DNA of 64,000 bases from Sphingomonas sp. LY29 (GTDB lineage Bacteria; Pseudomonadota; Alphaproteobacteria; Sphingomonadales; Sphingomonadaceae): positions 248,001 to 312,000 of the forward strand of contig NZ_CP141587.1 in assembly GCF_035593985.1 (NCBI RefSeq), in the 5' to 3' direction. Below the pieces are notes generated by a model that saw only the letters and a list, made by a program, of their open reading frames with translations, had not been told where the DNA came from and ran no database searches. The position numbers and the translations under genes were made by a program. This document shows positions 8,252 to 18,720 of this stretch, in pieces; the stretch's first letter is position 1; each line of letters begins with the position of its first letter.

Positions 8252-9357
8252 TCTATCTCGATTATCAGGCAACGACGCCGGTCGCGCCCGAGGTTGCGGC
8301 GGCAATGCGCCCGTGGATCGAGGAAAAATTCGCCAATCCACACAGTCCGTCGACGTGGGGGCGGGAGGCGGCAGCAGCGATTGAAGTGGCGCGCGACAAG
8401 ATTCTGTCGGCGGCCGCGCTCGACGAGGGCCGCTTCGCCTTCACCAGCGGCGCGACCGAGGCGCTGAACTGGGCAATCGCCGGCACGCTCGAGCGGTCGG
8501 AGCGGCGAAAGATCGTGACGATCGCCACCGAGCATGCCGCCGTCCTCGACTGCGCGGACTGGTTCGAGAGCAAGGGCTATCAGGTGGTTCGGCTGCCCGT
8601 CGGTGCGGACGGCCTCGTCGATCTCGATGAGGCCCGCCACGCCATCGACGGTCGTACCGCGCTGGTCGCGGCGATGCTGGTGAACAACGAGATCGGCGTG
8701 ATGCAGCCCGTGGCCGAGCTTGCCGAACTGGCACACGCCGTGGGCGCGACGATGCTGTGCGACGCAGTGCAGGGCTTCGGGCGGATGGACCTTCCTGTCG
8801 GACCCGACCTGATCGCCGTGTCGGCGCATAAGGTGCACGGTCCCAAGGGGGTCGGCGGCCTGTGGATGCGCAAGGGATTCGAGCCTCGACCGCTGCTTCA
8901 TGGCGGCGGACAGGAAATGGGCCTTCGGTCGGGCACCTTGTCGCCGGGATTGTGCGTCGGCTTCGGCGAGGCAGCCGGCATCGCGGTCGACCGGCGTGAC
9001 CGGGACGCCTCCCATGTCGAAAAGCTATGGGTCGCTGCGGCCAACGCGCTGGGGCCCGACTGGCAGATCAATGGCAGCGTCGAACCCCGCTATCATGGCA
9101 ATCTCAATATCCGGAGGGAGGGGTTGGATGCCGCTCGACTAATGAGCGATCTTCGCAACCTCGCATTCTCCTTGGGAAGCGCGTGCGCCTCGGGATCGGG
9201 CCGTCCCAGTCATGTGCTTCGGGCGCTCGGCCTGAGCGATCGCGAGGCGCGAAGCTCCATTCGACTGGGCTTCGGACGATACACGGGCGAGGGGGAGTTG
9301 ACCTCCGCCTGTCGGTCGATCGAAGAAGCCGCGCGAAGCCAGCGGGTGTACGGATGA
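8248..9357 (+). CDS. Cysteine desulfurase, second of a tandem pair
   Basis: This 369-residue enzyme has IYLDYQATTP at the N-terminus, FTSGATEALNW, VNNEIGVMQP, the PLP lysine in SAHKVHGPKG, and the persulfide cysteine in LGSACASGSGRPSHVL. It is closer than the first copy to the canonical IscS/NifS pattern. The GTG at 8248 overlaps the previous stop (GTGA), and the next gene's ATG overlaps its own stop (ATGA), giving a tightly coupled three-gene unit with a ferredoxin. The two desulfurases are clearly divergent paralogues, not a recent duplication. Confidence 0.9.
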   Translation: MIYLDYQATTPVAPEVAAAMRPWIEEKFANPHSPSTWGREAAAAIEVARDKILSAAALDEGRFAFTSGATEALNWAIAGTLERSERRKIVTIATEHAAVLDCADWFESKGYQVVRLPVGADGLVDLDEARHAIDGRTALVAAMLVNNEIGVMQPVAELAELAHAVGATMLCDAVQGFGRMDLPVGPDLIAVSAHKVHGPKGVGGLWMRKGFEPRPLLHGGGQEMGLRSGTLSPGLCVGFGEAAGIAVDRRDRDASHVEKLWVAAANALGPDWQINGSVEPRYHGNLNIRREGLDAARLMSDLRNLAFSLGSACASGSGRPSHVLRALGLSDREARSSIRLGFGRYTGEGELTSACRSIEEAARSQRVYG

Positions 9358-9689
9358 CGGTACAGGTGCACTTTCTCCGCCCGGACGGATCGGAAGATCG
9401 GCAGGTTGAGGCGGAAGCAGGAAGTAATCTGCTCGATCTCGCGCAGGCGAATGGCCAGCCGCTCGAGGGATCATGTGAAGGGGCGATGGCCTGTTCGACC
9501 TGCCATGTCATTGTTGCGGCCGAAGATTTCGCTCGGTTGCCGCCAGCAAGCGAGGAGGAAGACGACCTCCTCGATCTCGCCGCGCACGTCACCCGCACTT
9601 CGCGTTTGGCGTGCCAGATCATGCTGTCGGACGACTTGGGTACGCTCACGGTCCGCATCCCTGGCGCGGCACACAACCTCGACCGCTAG
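9354..9689 (+). CDS. [2Fe-2S] ferredoxin, adrenodoxin type
   Basis: This 111-residue electron carrier has the vertebrate/ISC-type ligand pattern: C-x5-C-x2-C in CEGAMACSTC followed by a fourth cysteine in LACQIML about 36 residues on. Acidic stretches (SEEEDDLLD) are typical of the partner-binding face. ISC-type ferredoxins supply electrons for cluster assembly, and this one overlaps the upstream cysteine desulfurase by ATGA, which supports that role. It is the last protein gene before the SRP RNA gene. Confidence 0.9.
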   Translation: MTVQVHFLRPDGSEDRQVEAEAGSNLLDLAQANGQPLEGSCEGAMACSTCHVIVAAEDFARLPPASEEEDDLLDLAAHVTRTSRLACQIMLSDDLGTLTVRIPGAAHNLDR

Positions 9690-9727
9690 GCCACTTGCGA
9701 TTTCGCGGTGGCGCGGCCATATGCGCG

Positions 9728-9820
9728 CTCGGAAGTCGGCGGACGGCGTTGTCGCCAACCTGGTCAGGTCCGGAAGGAAGCAGCCACAACGATTTCGCGC
9801 CGGGTCGTCGGCTTCCACCT
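9728..9820 (+). ncRNA. ffs: Signal recognition particle RNA (4.5S type)
   Basis: The universally conserved SRP domain IV core CAGGTCCGGAAGGAAGCAGC is present at 9765-9784. Flanking segments fold back on each other: GGAAGTCGGCGG (from 9731) pairs with the GTCGTCGGCTTCC segment ending near 9816, CGGCG (9744-9748) pairs with CGCCG (9798-9802), and GTTGT pairs with ACAAC (9786-9790). A T-rich CCACCTTTT follows as a possible terminator. Ends are approximate. Its position upstream of dnaX is a common alphaproteobacterial arrangement. Confidence 0.93.
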
Positions 9821-9871
9821 TTTGCAAGTCCGCCTTGATCACGATGAGCCGCGCCGCGTAAGCTCGACGCG

Positions 9872-10312
9872 ATGTGGCGTTGGATCGGGATCGTGAGCCT
9901 ACTGCTCTTCACGTTGTCGCTATTGTTGCCGGCAGCTTGGCTTGTACCAACTGAGCCCAACCCGCGCTTCCCACCATTTTCACGCTCCGGTCTTTGGTTT
10001 CTGACTGCCGGGTGGTTCGGACATTTTTCGTGGTGGGCAAACGTCACGATCCTCGTTTCGAGTTTCGCGCTCATCTTCGGTAGGCGGCGGCTGGCTTGGA
10101 TAGGCATCCTGAGCTTGCCATTGGCACTGGCGAGTCACTCTTACGCTGGTGCTTCCTTCGCTCTCGATCACGGCAAGTGGCGCATTGATCATTTTCAAAT
10201 CGGATATTGGGTGTGGGTGGCCACGGCCGCCTTGCCGACTGTCGCCCTCCTGATCAGTGCGGCGAGCCGCCGCCGCGACGCGCGACTGGCGCCGGTTGAG
10301 GCGGAACAGTAG
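9872..10312 (+). CDS. Hypothetical four-helix membrane protein
   Basis: I do not recognise this 146-residue protein. It has four predicted membrane segments: residues 5-25, about 45-68, 75-95 and 110-132. It ends in a charged tail RRRDARLAPVEAEQ, probably cytoplasmic. It has no conserved catalytic motif that I can see. Its codon use is a little less GC-rich at third positions than its neighbours. It lies between the SRP RNA and dnaX on the same strand, 10 bases before the dnaX start, so it may be read with dnaX. Confidence 0.6.
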   Translation: MWRWIGIVSLLLFTLSLLLPAAWLVPTEPNPRFPPFSRSGLWFLTAGWFGHFSWWANVTILVSSFALIFGRRRLAWIGILSLPLALASHSYAGASFALDHGKWRIDHFQIGYWVWVATAALPTVALLISAASRRRDARLAPVEAEQ

Positions 10313-10322
10313 ACCTCGGCAC

Positions 10323-11954
10323 ATGAATGACGACGAATCGCCAGGCCTTGGGCTCGAACTTCCCGAAGTGAGCCAGAAACCCGCCGAGGCATCGCCGTAT
10401 CGAGTGCTTGCGCGGAAGTACCGGCCGCAGACTTTTGCCGAACTGATCGGGCAGGATGCGATGGTGACCACGCTCGCCAACGCGATTGAGCGAGGGCGCA
10501 TTGCCCATGCGTTCCTGCTGACCGGGGTTCGCGGGGTCGGCAAGACCTCGACCGCGCGGCTGGTCGCCAAGGCGCTTAACTGCATCGGGCCGGACGGGCA
10601 GGGGGGGCCGACGATCAATCCGTGCGGCGTGTGCGAACCGTGCCGGGCGATCGCTGAGGGCCGCCATATCGACGTCATCGAAATGGACGCCGCGAGCCAT
10701 ACCGGCGTCGACGACGTTCGTGAGATCATCGAGGCGGTGCGCTACGCCGCGGTGTCGGCGCGCTACAAAATCTACATCATCGACGAAGTTCATATGCTGT
10801 CGAAGAACGCCTTCAATGCGTTGCTGAAAACGCTTGAGGAGCCGCCGGCGCACGTGAAGTTCCTGTTCGCCACCACCGAAGTAAACAAGGTGCCCGTGAC
10901 CGTCCTGTCGCGGTGCCAGCGGTTTGATTTACGACGCATCCCCGCCGACAGCCTGGCGCAGCATTTCGCTCGCGTGGCGGAAGCGGAGTCGGTCGAGGTC
11001 GAGCCCGAGGCCCTTCAAGCCATCGCCCGCGCCGCCGAAGGCTCTGCGCGCGACGGCCTGTCCATCCTCGACCAGGCGATCGCGCATGGGGAAGGCAAGG
11101 TCACGGCCGCGCAGGTCCGCGACATGCTCGGCGCCGCCGATCGCGGCCGGATCCGGCGACTGCTCGACACGTTGCTCAGCGGCGACGCGGCGGCGACGCT
11201 GGGGCAGCTGGACGAAGCGCATGCGCTGGGGATCGAACCGGCATCGCTACTTCGTGGCCTGATGGAATCGCTTCACGCGGTCACGCGGTCCAAGGCGGGC
11301 GGGAGTGCCGACCTGCTGGCCTCGGTCGAGGAGAGAGAGGCAGCGGCGGACGTCGCGGCGCGCCTGTCTTGGGGTCATATTCACCGGCTGTGGCAATTGC
11401 TGTTGAAGGGGCTTCAGGACGTCGGCGTCGCGCCCGACCCCCAGGAAGCGGCGACGATGGCATTGCTACGCCTGATCCACGCCCTCGATATGCCCGATCC
11501 CTCCGCGCTGGCTGCGATGCTTTCGGGGGGCGGGGCGGTGACGGCCACAACGACCGCATCGGCCGGCGCTCCGCCCGCTAAGGCTGATCCTGCACCCGCC
11601 GATTTCGCCGCCTTCATCGCCGCGATCGAAGCAGGCGGTGGCAAGCTGCTCGCGCTGCAACTGCACGACATGGTCGGACTGGTGAGCTACGCGCCCGGTG
11701 AAGTCGTTCTGAAGCCGCTTCGCCCGCTCGGCGCCGAGTTCCCGCGCCTGCTTGCGACGGCGGCGAAGGAAGCGACGGGAATGCCGTGGGAAGTGCGGCT
11801 TGCGGACGATGGTGGTGCACCGTCGCTGCAGCAGCAGGAGATCATGGCGGAGGAACAGGCGCGGGCCGCCGTCATGCAGGATCCGAACGTGCGGGCACTG
11901 CTCGACGCATTCCCCGACGCGACGCTCGAATCGATTGACCAGAAGGAAGCCTGA
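10323..11954 (+). CDS. dnaX: DNA polymerase III subunits gamma/tau
   Basis: This 543-residue clamp-loader subunit has YRPQTFAELIGQ near the N-terminus, Walker A GVRGVGKTSTAR, a four-cysteine zinc module (NC...CGVCEPC), Walker B/DExx IIDEVHML, the sensor 1 region LFATTEVNKVP and the arginine-finger SRCQRFD motif. An Ala/Pro-rich linker leads to a C-terminal domain like tau. I use the ATG at 10323 because the encoded N-terminus fits the family. It is followed 1 base later by ybaB, as in most bacteria; recR, the usual third gene, is not here. Confidence 0.95.
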   Translation: MNDDESPGLGLELPEVSQKPAEASPYRVLARKYRPQTFAELIGQDAMVTTLANAIERGRIAHAFLLTGVRGVGKTSTARLVAKALNCIGPDGQGGPTINPCGVCEPCRAIAEGRHIDVIEMDAASHTGVDDVREIIEAVRYAAVSARYKIYIIDEVHMLSKNAFNALLKTLEEPPAHVKFLFATTEVNKVPVTVLSRCQRFDLRRIPADSLAQHFARVAEAESVEVEPEALQAIARAAEGSARDGLSILDQAIAHGEGKVTAAQVRDMLGAADRGRIRRLLDTLLSGDAAATLGQLDEAHALGIEPASLLRGLMESLHAVTRSKAGGSADLLASVEEREAAADVAARLSWGHIHRLWQLLLKGLQDVGVAPDPQEAATMALLRLIHALDMPDPSALAAMLSGGGAVTATTTASAGAPPAKADPAPADFAAFIAAIEAGGGKLLALQLHDMVGLVSYAPGEVVLKPLRPLGAEFPRLLATAAKEATGMPWEVRLADDGGAPSLQQQEIMAEEQARAAVMQDPNVRALLDAFPDATLESIDQKEA

Positions 11955-11955
11955 C

Positions 11956-12279
11956 ATGCCAAGCCTCGATGAAATCATGAAGATGGCGCAAGCCGCGCAG
12001 GAGCAGCTGCAAAGCGCCCAGGACAATCTTGAAAAGGTCGAGGTCGAAGGCGTTGCCGGCGGCGGGCTGGTAAAGGTGCGCGCCACGGCGAAGGGCCGCA
12101 TTCTTGGGCTCGACATCGACGACAGCCTGATCGATCCCAAGGAAAAGGGAATGCTGGAGGATCTGATCGCGGCCGCCATCAACGACGCGCGTGGCAAGGC
12201 CGACGCGGCGGCAGGCGAGCAGATGAAGGCGATGACCGCGGGAATGCCGCTGCCGCCGGGCTTCAAACTGCCGTTCTAG
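11956..12279 (+). CDS. YbaB/EbfC nucleoid-associated protein
   Basis: This 107-residue protein forms the dimeric tweezer-like DNA-binding fold of the YbaB/EbfC family. The pattern is typical: an N-terminal helix MPSLDEIMKMAQAAQEQLQ, a central GVAGGGLVKVRATAKGRI strand pair, DDSLIDPKEKGMLEDLI, and a C-terminal NDARGKADA helix ending GMPLPPGFKLPF. It starts 1 base after the dnaX stop, so the two form an operon. In other bacteria the family contributes to nucleoid organisation and recombination. Confidence 0.93.
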   Translation: MPSLDEIMKMAQAAQEQLQSAQDNLEKVEVEGVAGGGLVKVRATAKGRILGLDIDDSLIDPKEKGMLEDLIAAAINDARGKADAAAGEQMKAMTAGMPLPPGFKLPF

Positions 12280-12361
12280 GCGTCACGAAACCGCTTGAAT
12301 CCCCCATCGCTTGAGGCGAAGCTGTCCCTGCTCGGGACGGATCGTTGGCGGGGGAAGTGGC

Positions 12362-13993
12362 GTGATCAAATTGGGTGCGATGCAGGATTGGCCGCTCCGC
12401 GTGATGCGACTGGTCGATCATGCCGAGCGTGAACATGGCGACGGTGAAATTGTCTCCGCCTGGGCCGATGGTTCGGTCACGCGCACCAATTGGCGAAGCA
12501 TCGCGCATGATGCGCGCCGCATGGCGCAGGCGCTCGAGGCGGTCGGCCTGCACCGGGGCGACCGCGTCGCGACGCTGGCGATGAACCACGATCGGCACCT
12601 GACGGCCTGGTATGGGGCGATCGGGATGGGCGGGGTGCTTCACACGATCAATCCGCGCCTGTTCGACGACCAGCTCGACTACATCGCCAACCATGCCGAG
12701 GACCGTGTTCTCCTCTACGATCACATGTTCGCGCCGCTCGTCGAGAAGATGAAGCCGCGTTGGACGACAATCGACACCTACATCTGTTTCGATCCTCCGG
12801 CGGATTGGCAGGGGGACCAGGCTTTCACCGACTGGATCGCGCCGCACGACGGCGACTATCGATGGGTCGAGGGCGACGAGCGCGAGCCGTGCGGACTTTG
12901 CTACACGAGCGGCACGACCGGCAATCCGAAGGGTGTCCTCTACGAACATCGCTCGACGATGCTCCACGCGCTGGCCGAGGTCGCACCCGACTGCTTCGAT
13001 CTCAGCACAAACTCGACCGCCCTGCCGATCGTGCCGATGTTTCATGCCAATGCCTGGGGCCTGCCGTGGGCGGCGCCGCTGACGGGGTGCGAGCTGGTGC
13101 TTTCGGCGGACTATCGCCCGGACAAGATGGTCAAATTGTTTCGCGAGGAGGGCGTCACCCATTCGGCGGGCGTGCCGACGATCTGGATGACGATGATCGC
13201 GCATATCGAGGCGACCGGCGACGACCTTGGCCCGCTCAAGACTGTGACGATCGGGGGCTCGGCAGCACCGCGTGCGATGATCGACTGGTTCCGCAAGCGC
13301 GGCATCCACGTCGGCCATGCTTGGGGGATGACCGAAACCTCGCCGATCGGGACGCTCGCGGGGGCGCCGCGCAACTGGGACCAGATGACCGACGAGGAAC
13401 AGCTTGGCTGGACCGCGCGACAGGGCAGGGTGCCGTTCGGGATCGAACTGAAGATCGTCGACGACGAGGGTCAGGAGTTGCCACGCGATGGTGTCACTTC
13501 GGGCAATCTGCTCGTCCGCGGCGCCTGGGTGATCGAGCGCTATTTCAAGTTCGACGAATCCGCGACCGATGCCGACGGCTGGTTCGACACGGGGGACGTC
13601 GCCGCGATCCATCCCGATGGAGCGATGCAGATTACCGATCGGTCGAAGGACGTCATCAAGTCGGGCGGTGAGTGGATCAGTTCGATCGAGCTCGAGAATG
13701 CCGCGGTCGGCTGTCCGGGTGTGGCCGAAGCCGCCGCGATCGGCATCCCGCACCCCAAGTGGGACGAGCGCCCGCTGCTGGTCGTGGTGCGGTCCCCGGG
13801 CGCCGAAGTGTGCGAGGTCAAGATCCGCGAGCATCTGGAGGGGCAGGTCGCCCGCTGGTGGCTGCCCGATGCGGTCGAGTTCGTCGACGAACTTCCCCAC
13901 ACCGCAACCGGCAAGCTCAGCAAGCGGCTGCTTCGTGAGCGGTTTCGGGAGTACCGGTTTGCCAATGCGGAGGCGATGACCGGCCGCGACTAG
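12362..13993 (+). CDS. Long-chain/medium-chain fatty acyl-CoA synthetase (AMP-forming)
   Basis: This 543-residue ANL-family enzyme activates a fatty acid to acyl-AMP and then acyl-CoA. It shows the P-loop [11 protein letters not shown] (about residues 180-190), [10 protein letters not shown] at the A5 region, [11 protein letters not shown] at A7 and [17 protein letters not shown] at the hinge; the A10 lysine lies in [12 protein letters not shown] near the C-terminus. A GTG at 12362 follows GGGGAAGTGGC. The family pattern ([22 protein letters not shown]) fits the medium/long-chain group used in beta-oxidation. It is a single gene between ybaB and ettA; the chain-length preference is unknown. 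Confidence 0.9.
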   Translation: MIKLGAMQDWPLRVMRLVDHAEREHGDGEIVSAWADGSVTRTNWRSIAHDARRMAQALEAVGLHRGDRVATLAMNHDRHLTAWYGAIGMGGVLHTINPRLFDDQLDYIANHAEDRVLLYDHMFAPLVEKMKPRWTTIDTYICFDPPADWQGDQAFTDWIAPHDGDYRWVEGDEREPCGLCYTSGTTGNPKGVLYEHRSTMLHALAEVAPDCFDLSTNSTALPIVPMFHANAWGLPWAAPLTGCELVLSADYRPDKMVKLFREEGVTHSAGVPTIWMTMIAHIEATGDDLGPLKTVTIGGSAAPRAMIDWFRKRGIHVGHAWGMTETSPIGTLAGAPRNWDQMTDEEQLGWTARQGRVPFGIELKIVDDEGQELPRDGVTSGNLLVRGAWVIERYFKFDESATDADGWFDTGDVAAIHPDGAMQITDRSKDVIKSGGEWISSIELENAAVGCPGVAEAAAIGIPHPKWDERPLLVVVRSPGAEVCEVKIREHLEGQVARWWLPDAVEFVDELPHTATGKLSKRLLRERFREYRFANAEAMTGRD

Positions 13994-14076
13994 GCGTCGC
14001 GAGCCACTGGAATTCGAGCGCCGCATCCCCTAAGTGCGCACCTAATTCCCACCGATTCCAAAGGATCCGCGACCCC

Positions 14077-15750
<1,674 letters not shown>

Positions 15751-15757
15751 CGAGAAA

Positions 15758-15790
15758 GGGGAGCGACCCGCGTCGCTCCCCGCCTTTTTC
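15758..15790 (+). terminator. Rho-independent terminator of ettA
   Basis: A perfect 10-bp stem (GGGGAGCGAC / GTCGCTCCCC) with a 4-base loop is followed by GCCTTTTTC. It starts 8 bases after the ettA stop and separates it from the convergent DoxX gene. Confidence 0.92.
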
Positions 15791-15805
15791 CTTCAAGCGT
15801 TCGAC

Positions 15806-16243
15806 TTATCGCCGGACGTCGACCGGACCTTCCTCGTAAACGGTCACGCGGCGGCGGCCGATCGAACCGTCCACACTCCATGGACCCGCACCGGCCGCTG
15901 CGAGGTACAGAAAAACGAAGCAATAAAGGATGGCGAGTTCGCCGCCGTTCTGGATCGGGAAGGTCGATTGCGGCGCGTGCGCCATCCAATAGGCGACCGC
16001 CATCAGGCCGGACAGCAGGAACGCCACTGGCCGCGTGAACAGTCCGATGATGATCAGCACGCCGCCAACCAACTCCATCACGCCGGCAATCCACGGCAAG
16101 GATCCCGCCGCGGGCATCATGTTGGTCTGGGGGAAGCCGAGCAGCTTCGCCGTGCCGTGTTGCAGGAACAGCAACCCGGTGACGATCCTGAGCAGGGCAT
16201 GGGTGGGGCCGACGAACCGGCCAGTGTCGACGACCCCCGCCAT
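15806..16243 (-). CDS. DoxX family membrane protein
   Basis: This 145-residue protein has four hydrophobic segments and the DoxX pattern: an N-terminal RIVTGLLFLQHGTAKL, GVMELVGGVLIIIGLFTRPVA and a fourth helix ending in a charged tail. Family members are quinone-associated or redox-linked membrane proteins, but the role of this subgroup is not settled. Its start codon shares one base with the stop of the upstream pyridoxamine-oxidase-like gene (TAATG), so the two are translationally coupled and may act together in stress defence. Confidence 0.88.
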   Translation of the reverse strand: MAGVVDTGRFVGPTHALLRIVTGLLFLQHGTAKLLGFPQTNMMPAAGSLPWIAGVMELVGGVLIIIGLFTRPVAFLLSGLMAVAYWMAHAPQSTFPIQNGGELAILYCFVFLYLAAAGAGPWSVDGSIGRRRVTVYEEGPVDVRR

Positions 16244-16770
16244 TACAGCTGCACCGTCGCCTGATGGTCTTTCTGGTGCTCCTTGCCCGGATCGATGTCG
16301 AACAGAGCCTTGAGCGCCGCGGCCTTCAGCGTCGATCCAGTGTCGGCTTCCCAGACGTCGGCCTTTTCGGTGTCGAAGCGCAAGAGAAGCAGGTCGGGAT
16401 CGTCCTTGCCGTCCTTGTACCAGCTGGCGATGAACGGGTTCCAGAGACGCTCGATGACGTCGCGGTCGTTCGATGCGACCAGGCTGCCATGAATGTGCGC
16501 GAAGACCTTGTGATCCTTCGACGCGTAGGTCGCGACGGCACGCGACGAGTCCGCGATATCCTGTCCGACGCCATCGGTGCGCGAGGCAAAGAAGTAGATC
16601 GGGCCGCCATCTTCCTTGTCGCGGTCCTGCCGGTCGACCTGCGCGGTCATCGGGCGGGTGCGATCATCTTCCACGCCTTTGAGGCCGAGCATGATGAAGG
16701 GGCTGTCGTCGAGCGCGGTCCAGAATTTCTTGCGCAGCTTGATCTCGGGGCTGTCGTCGTTGCCGAACAT
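16243..16770 (-). CDS. Pyridoxamine 5'-phosphate oxidase-like general stress protein
   Basis: This 175-residue protein has a split-barrel flavin-binding fold of the general stress protein 26 type: LRKKFWTALDDSPFIMLGL, YFFASRTDGVGQDI, VFAHIHGSLVASNDRDVIERLW and the WYKDGKDDPDLLLLRF segment are characteristic. It probably binds FMN or F420-like cofactor and is not the PLP-making PdxH. The ATG at 16770 is preferred because AGGAG lies 8 bases upstream; an in-frame TTG at 16776 is too close to that site. It is first in a two-gene unit with doxX. Confidence 0.85.
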   Translation of the reverse strand: MFGNDDSPEIKLRKKFWTALDDSPFIMLGLKGVEDDRTRPMTAQVDRQDRDKEDGGPIYFFASRTDGVGQDIADSSRAVATYASKDHKVFAHIHGSLVASNDRDVIERLWNPFIASWYKDGKDDPDLLLLRFDTEKADVWEADTGSTLKAAALKALFDIDPGKEHQKDHQATVQL

Positions 16771-16827
16771 CGTCAAATCTCCTGATGGTTCGGGGCGACA
16801 ACGACAGGAGAGGGGAGGCGTTCCCGG

Positions 16828-17553
16828 TCAGCGCAGGCGCTTGACCATCATCCGTCCGTCGGGGCCGAGCCTAGTCCCGAAATTCGGCACCGCCTTGATC
16901 AGGTCGCTCAGCCGCGTGAAGCCGTAGTTCCGCACCGCGAAGCTGGAGACCGCCTTCGCGCGCTGTCCCATTTCGCTGAGCGAGGCGTAGCCTTCCTCGT
17001 CGCGTTTCGATGCCTTGAACGCGGCGCCGAGAACTTGCAGCAATTCCGCGTCTATCGCCCGCTGGCCTTCCGCGGCGGGCGGCGCCTCGAGCGCATCGCC
17101 CTTTTCGTTCGCCAGGGCCGCGACGTCGTAGAAGCGCGAGCAGGCTTGCTGGAAACTGATCGGGGTCTTGGCGGTGCCGAAGCCGTAAACCGGGAGCCCA
17201 TCCTGCTTGATCCGCATCGCCAGCGGGAGGAAGTCGCTGTCGCTCGACATGATCCCGAAGCCATCGACGCGCCCGCCGAACAATAAGTCCATCGCTTCGA
17301 TCACCATCCGCATGTCGGTGGCGCTCTTGCCCTTGACCACATCGAACTGCTGGACGGGCAGAATCGAGTGCATGCCGGTCAGGTCGCCCCATCCCTTGAG
17401 GCTGGATTTCGCCCAATTGCCGTAGGCGCGGCGAATGTTGATCGTGCCGAGCTCGCCGAGGACCAGCAGGACCTCGTCCAAGTGGTCCGGCGACGCATTA
17501 TCGGCATCGATCAGCAAGGCAATGTTGAGCTCGGGTTCGTTCGTCGTCGTCAT
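16828..17553 (-). CDS. NYN (PIN-like) domain protein with C-terminal OST-HTH/LOTUS-like region
   Basis: This 241-residue protein starts with a NYN domain, a PIN-fold ribonuclease relative. Candidate metal-binding acidic residues are in LLIDADNAS, KSATDMRMVIEAMDLL and IMSSDSDFLPLA, the last being the hallmark of LabA/YacP-like members. The C-terminal part (about residues 160-241; ELLQVLGAAFKAS, SSFAVRNYGFTRLSDLIKAV) matches the OST-HTH/LOTUS RNA-binding pattern. An RNA-processing role follows from the families and is untested here. The ATG at 17553 has GGAG 5 bases upstream. It is divergent from the glycine-zipper lipoprotein. Confidence 0.85.
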   Translation of the reverse strand: MTTTNEPELNIALLIDADNASPDHLDEVLLVLGELGTINIRRAYGNWAKSSLKGWGDLTGMHSILPVQQFDVVKGKSATDMRMVIEAMDLLFGGRVDGFGIMSSDSDFLPLAMRIKQDGLPVYGFGTAKTPISFQQACSRFYDVAALANEKGDALEAPPAAEGQRAIDAELLQVLGAAFKASKRDEEGYASLSEMGQRAKAVSSFAVRNYGFTRLSDLIKAVPNFGTRLGPDGRMMVKRLR

Positions 17554-17668
17554 GATCGCTCCGTCATCATGCTTCGTGTCGCAGCCGCAACGGAACGAAA
17601 TCGCGGTCCGCACGTCATACCATTCTTACCTTGGCGCATCTGTACCCGAGTATCGGAGGAACGAAACC

Positions 17669-17998
17669 ATGAAACGCATCATTCTTGCATCGACCCTTGC
17701 CGTCAGTCTGTCGGCCTGCGCGACCAATCCCTACGGATACAACGACCCCTATTACGGCAACCGCGCCGACGGTTCGCGCGTTGCGACCGGTGCCGCTCTT
17801 GGCGGTGCAGCCGGTGCCGTCGTCGGTGCGATCGTTCCTGGCGTTAACCCCGTCACCGGCGCGATCGCTGGTGCGGTTCTGGGCGGTGTTGCCGGCGCGG
17901 TCATCAAGGGTCGCCAATATTATCGCGATACCCGTGGTTACTGCTACTACACCGACCAGTACGGCAACCCGATCTACGATTATAATACCCGCTGCTAA
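17669..17998 (+). CDS. Glycine-zipper outer-membrane lipoprotein (17 kDa antigen-like)
   Basis: This 109-residue protein has a lipoprotein signal peptide with lipobox SLSAC (lipidated Cys about 17), then a Tyr/Asn-rich segment YGYNDPYYGN. A glycine-zipper hairpin follows (GAALGGAAGAVVGAIVPG and GAIAGAVLGGVAGAVI), and a Tyr-rich C-terminus (YCYYTDQYGNPIYDYNT). It fits the glycine-zipper 2TM family, related to the rickettsial 17 kDa surface antigen and SlyB-like envelope proteins. GGAGGAACGAAACC precedes the start. It is probably an envelope structural component; no enzyme function is suggested. Confidence 0.88.
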   Translation: MKRIILASTLAVSLSACATNPYGYNDPYYGNRADGSRVATGAALGGAAGAVVGAIVPGVNPVTGAIAGAVLGGVAGAVIKGRQYYRDTRGYCYYTDQYGNPIYDYNTRC

Positions 17999-18016
17999 TC
18001 GCTTAGCGGACGAACC

Positions 18017-18652
18017 TTAGACGGGGCGGAAGCTTCCTTCCGCCTCGTCGAGGGTTTCGAGTTTGCCGTTCTCGATCGAGAAGCGGCAGCCGTGAAGGGC
18101 GAGCTTCCCCTCGATCTCGCGACGAGCGACGAACGGGAACGTGCGGAGGTTGCGCAGCGAAATGCGCACCGCGGCGCGCTCCATTTCCGCCAGCGCATCC
18201 GGCGTCACCGCGCCATGCTTCGACAATATTTCATCCCGAGCGTCATCGAGTTGGCTCACCCAGTCGGCGATGAAGCGACCTTCGCCGGGCTTGGCATCGG
18301 CAAACTGGCCGGTGAGCGACGCCGCACAGCCGCCGCACAGACCGTGGCCCATCACCACGATTTCCTCGACCTCGAGCTGAGTAACCGCAAATTCCAGCGC
18401 TGCGGAGACGCCGTGGCGGCCGGGCGTCGTTTCGTAGGGCGGGGCCAAGGCGGCAACGTTGCGAACCACGAACATTTCGCCCGGCTTGGCGTCAAAGATC
18501 GTGGCCGGTTCGACGCGACTGTCGGAGCAAGCGATCACCATGACGCGGGGACTCTGTCCCGTTGCGAGTTCGGCCCAGCGTTGGCGCTCGACCGGCCATT
18601 CGGATGTGCGGAAACGGCGATAGCCGTCGATCATGTCGGAAAATCTCGTCAT
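18017..18652 (-). CDS. Beta-class carbonic anhydrase
   Basis: This 211-residue zinc enzyme interconverts CO2 and bicarbonate. The zinc and active-site motifs are CSDSR (about residues 42-46) and HGLCGGC (about 101-107), with the usual [14 protein letters not shown] between them. I start it at 18652 ([14 protein letters not shown]), which matches the family; the longer frame upstream would run into the divergent lipA promoter region. It is a single gene, with a 68 bp gap to lipA on the other strand. Confidence 0.93.
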   Translation of the reverse strand: MTRFSDMIDGYRRFRTSEWPVERQRWAELATGQSPRVMVIACSDSRVEPATIFDAKPGEMFVVRNVAALAPPYETTPGRHGVSAALEFAVTQLEVEEIVVMGHGLCGGCAASLTGQFADAKPGEGRFIADWVSQLDDARDEILSKHGAVTPDALAEMERAAVRISLRNLRTFPFVARREIEGKLALHGCRFSIENGKLETLDEAEGSFRPV

Positions 18653-18720
18653 GGCTGCGCTCGCTACCGGCTTTCCCCAAGGGGTGGCAAGCGCGACCAT
18701 CAATCGCTATCTGGCAGCCC

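Noticed and set aside
7181..9357. Recent duplication or sequencing artefact for the two cysteine desulfurases
   Set aside because: They differ throughout and keep different active-site loops, so they are old paralogues and both frames are intact.
12263..14026. A 587-codon open frame on the minus strand
   Set aside because: It lies wholly opposite the acyl-CoA synthetase, is Arg/His/Asp-rich low-complexity sequence and has no domain pattern; it is a high-GC antisense shadow.
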